Positions 5,097 to 5,370 of a DNA stretch of 5,370 bases are shown here, one piece after another; the first letter of the stretch is position 1; each line of letters opens with the position of its first letter. A program made the translations under genes and the position numbers. Under the pieces are notes generated by a model. The model was given only the letters and a program-made list of their open reading frames with translations, searched no databases and had not been told where the DNA came from. The stretch is from Verrucomicrobiota bacterium. GTDB lineage: Bacteria > Verrucomicrobiota > Verrucomicrobiia > Chthoniobacterales > UBA10450. The stretch spans positions 2,465 to 7,834 of the forward strand of contig QHOR01000265.1 in assembly GCA_003219395.1 (NCBI GenBank). The letters run 5' to 3'.

Positions 5097-5370
5097 ATGT
5101 TGGCGAAAATCTACTCCGCAGCCGTTTACGGCGTGGACGCATATGAGGTAGAAATTGAGATCAACGGCGCCGGGGGTGATCCGAACATCGTTATCGTCGG
5201 GCTGCCGGACGCGGCTGTCAGGGAAAGCCGCGACCGCGTCACAACGGCGGTGGCCAACAGCGGGTATTATTGGCCGCGCGGTCGCACGACAATTAATCTT
5301 GCCCCGGCCGATATCAAAAAAGAGGGACCCAGCTTTGATCTACCCATTGCCCTTGGAATGATTGCCGTCA
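5097..5370 (+). CDS. yifB: YifB/ComM family Mg-chelatase-like AAA+ ATPase (5' part)
   Basis: The first 91 codons of the gene are present before the window ends. They match the N-terminal ChlI-type domain (PF13541) of YifB/ComM almost throughout: MLAKIYSAAVYGVDAYEVE at the start, then IVIVGLPDAAVRESRDRV, TTINLAPADIKKEGPSFDLPIAL. Full-length members have about 500 residues, with a AAA+ ATPase core and a C-terminal Mg-chelatase-like domain; both lie beyond the right edge, so Walker motifs cannot be checked. ComM in Gram-negative bacteria is a hexameric helicase that aids branch migration during natural transformation, but many holders are not known to be competent. The ATG at 5097 gives the canonical MLAKIYSAA start, though no Shine-Dalgarno sequence precedes it. 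The gene is divergent from the sigma factor gene. No stop or frameshift is seen in the visible part. Confidence 0.95.
   Translation, partial: MLAKIYSAAVYGVDAYEVEIEINGAGGDPNIVIVGLPDAAVRESRDRVTTAVANSGYYWPRGRTTINLAPADIKKEGPSFDLPIALGMIAV

Overview
The window looks like a stretch of ordinary bacterial chromosome. It holds five protein genes or gene remnants, a possible sixth gene end at the left edge, and several structured intergenic sites. The style of the proteins (a TPR protein ending in a YKDVAPRV-type motif, a DUF4142 protein with a KEPTTKW-type insert, and a sigma factor with a WWIKQSIKRAL core) suggests a soil Verrucomicrobiota bacterium, perhaps of the Chthoniobacterales/spartobacterial kind. 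That assignment rests on recalled family resemblance and was not tested by a search. No tRNA, rRNA, CRISPR array, insertion sequence or phage gene was seen.

Layout: positions 3-44 may be the last codons of an upstream gene. A 462-residue cytoplasmic TPR scaffold protein follows (184-1572). Next is a secreted DUF4142 protein whose reading frame is broken near 1891-1899, so it is probably a pseudogene or a sequencing artefact. It is followed by a strong intrinsic terminator (2239-2273). Pyruvate kinase (2469-3872) is preceded by a perfect 15-bp palindrome. It converges on a sigma-70 family gene on the minus strand (3929-4798), and the two genes share one 12-bp hairpin that can terminate both. 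A divergent intergenic region of about 300 bp carries a long hairpin in the sigma leader, a possible sigma promoter, and a pair of 10-bp direct repeats just before the start of a YifB/ComM-type AAA+ ATPase. That ATPase gene runs off the right edge.

The genes do not form one pathway: glycolysis (pyruvate kinase), transcription (sigma factor), DNA processing (YifB/ComM), protein interaction (TPR) and an envelope protein of unknown role (DUF4142). They are transcribed as separate units, judging by the terminators and the divergent and convergent arrangement. None of the five starts has a convincing Shine-Dalgarno sequence. I see no evidence of a new multi-gene system. The points most worth checking are the DUF4142 frame break, the sigma leader hairpin, the operator-like sites before pyk and yifB, and unusual residues in pyruvate kinase and the sigma factor.
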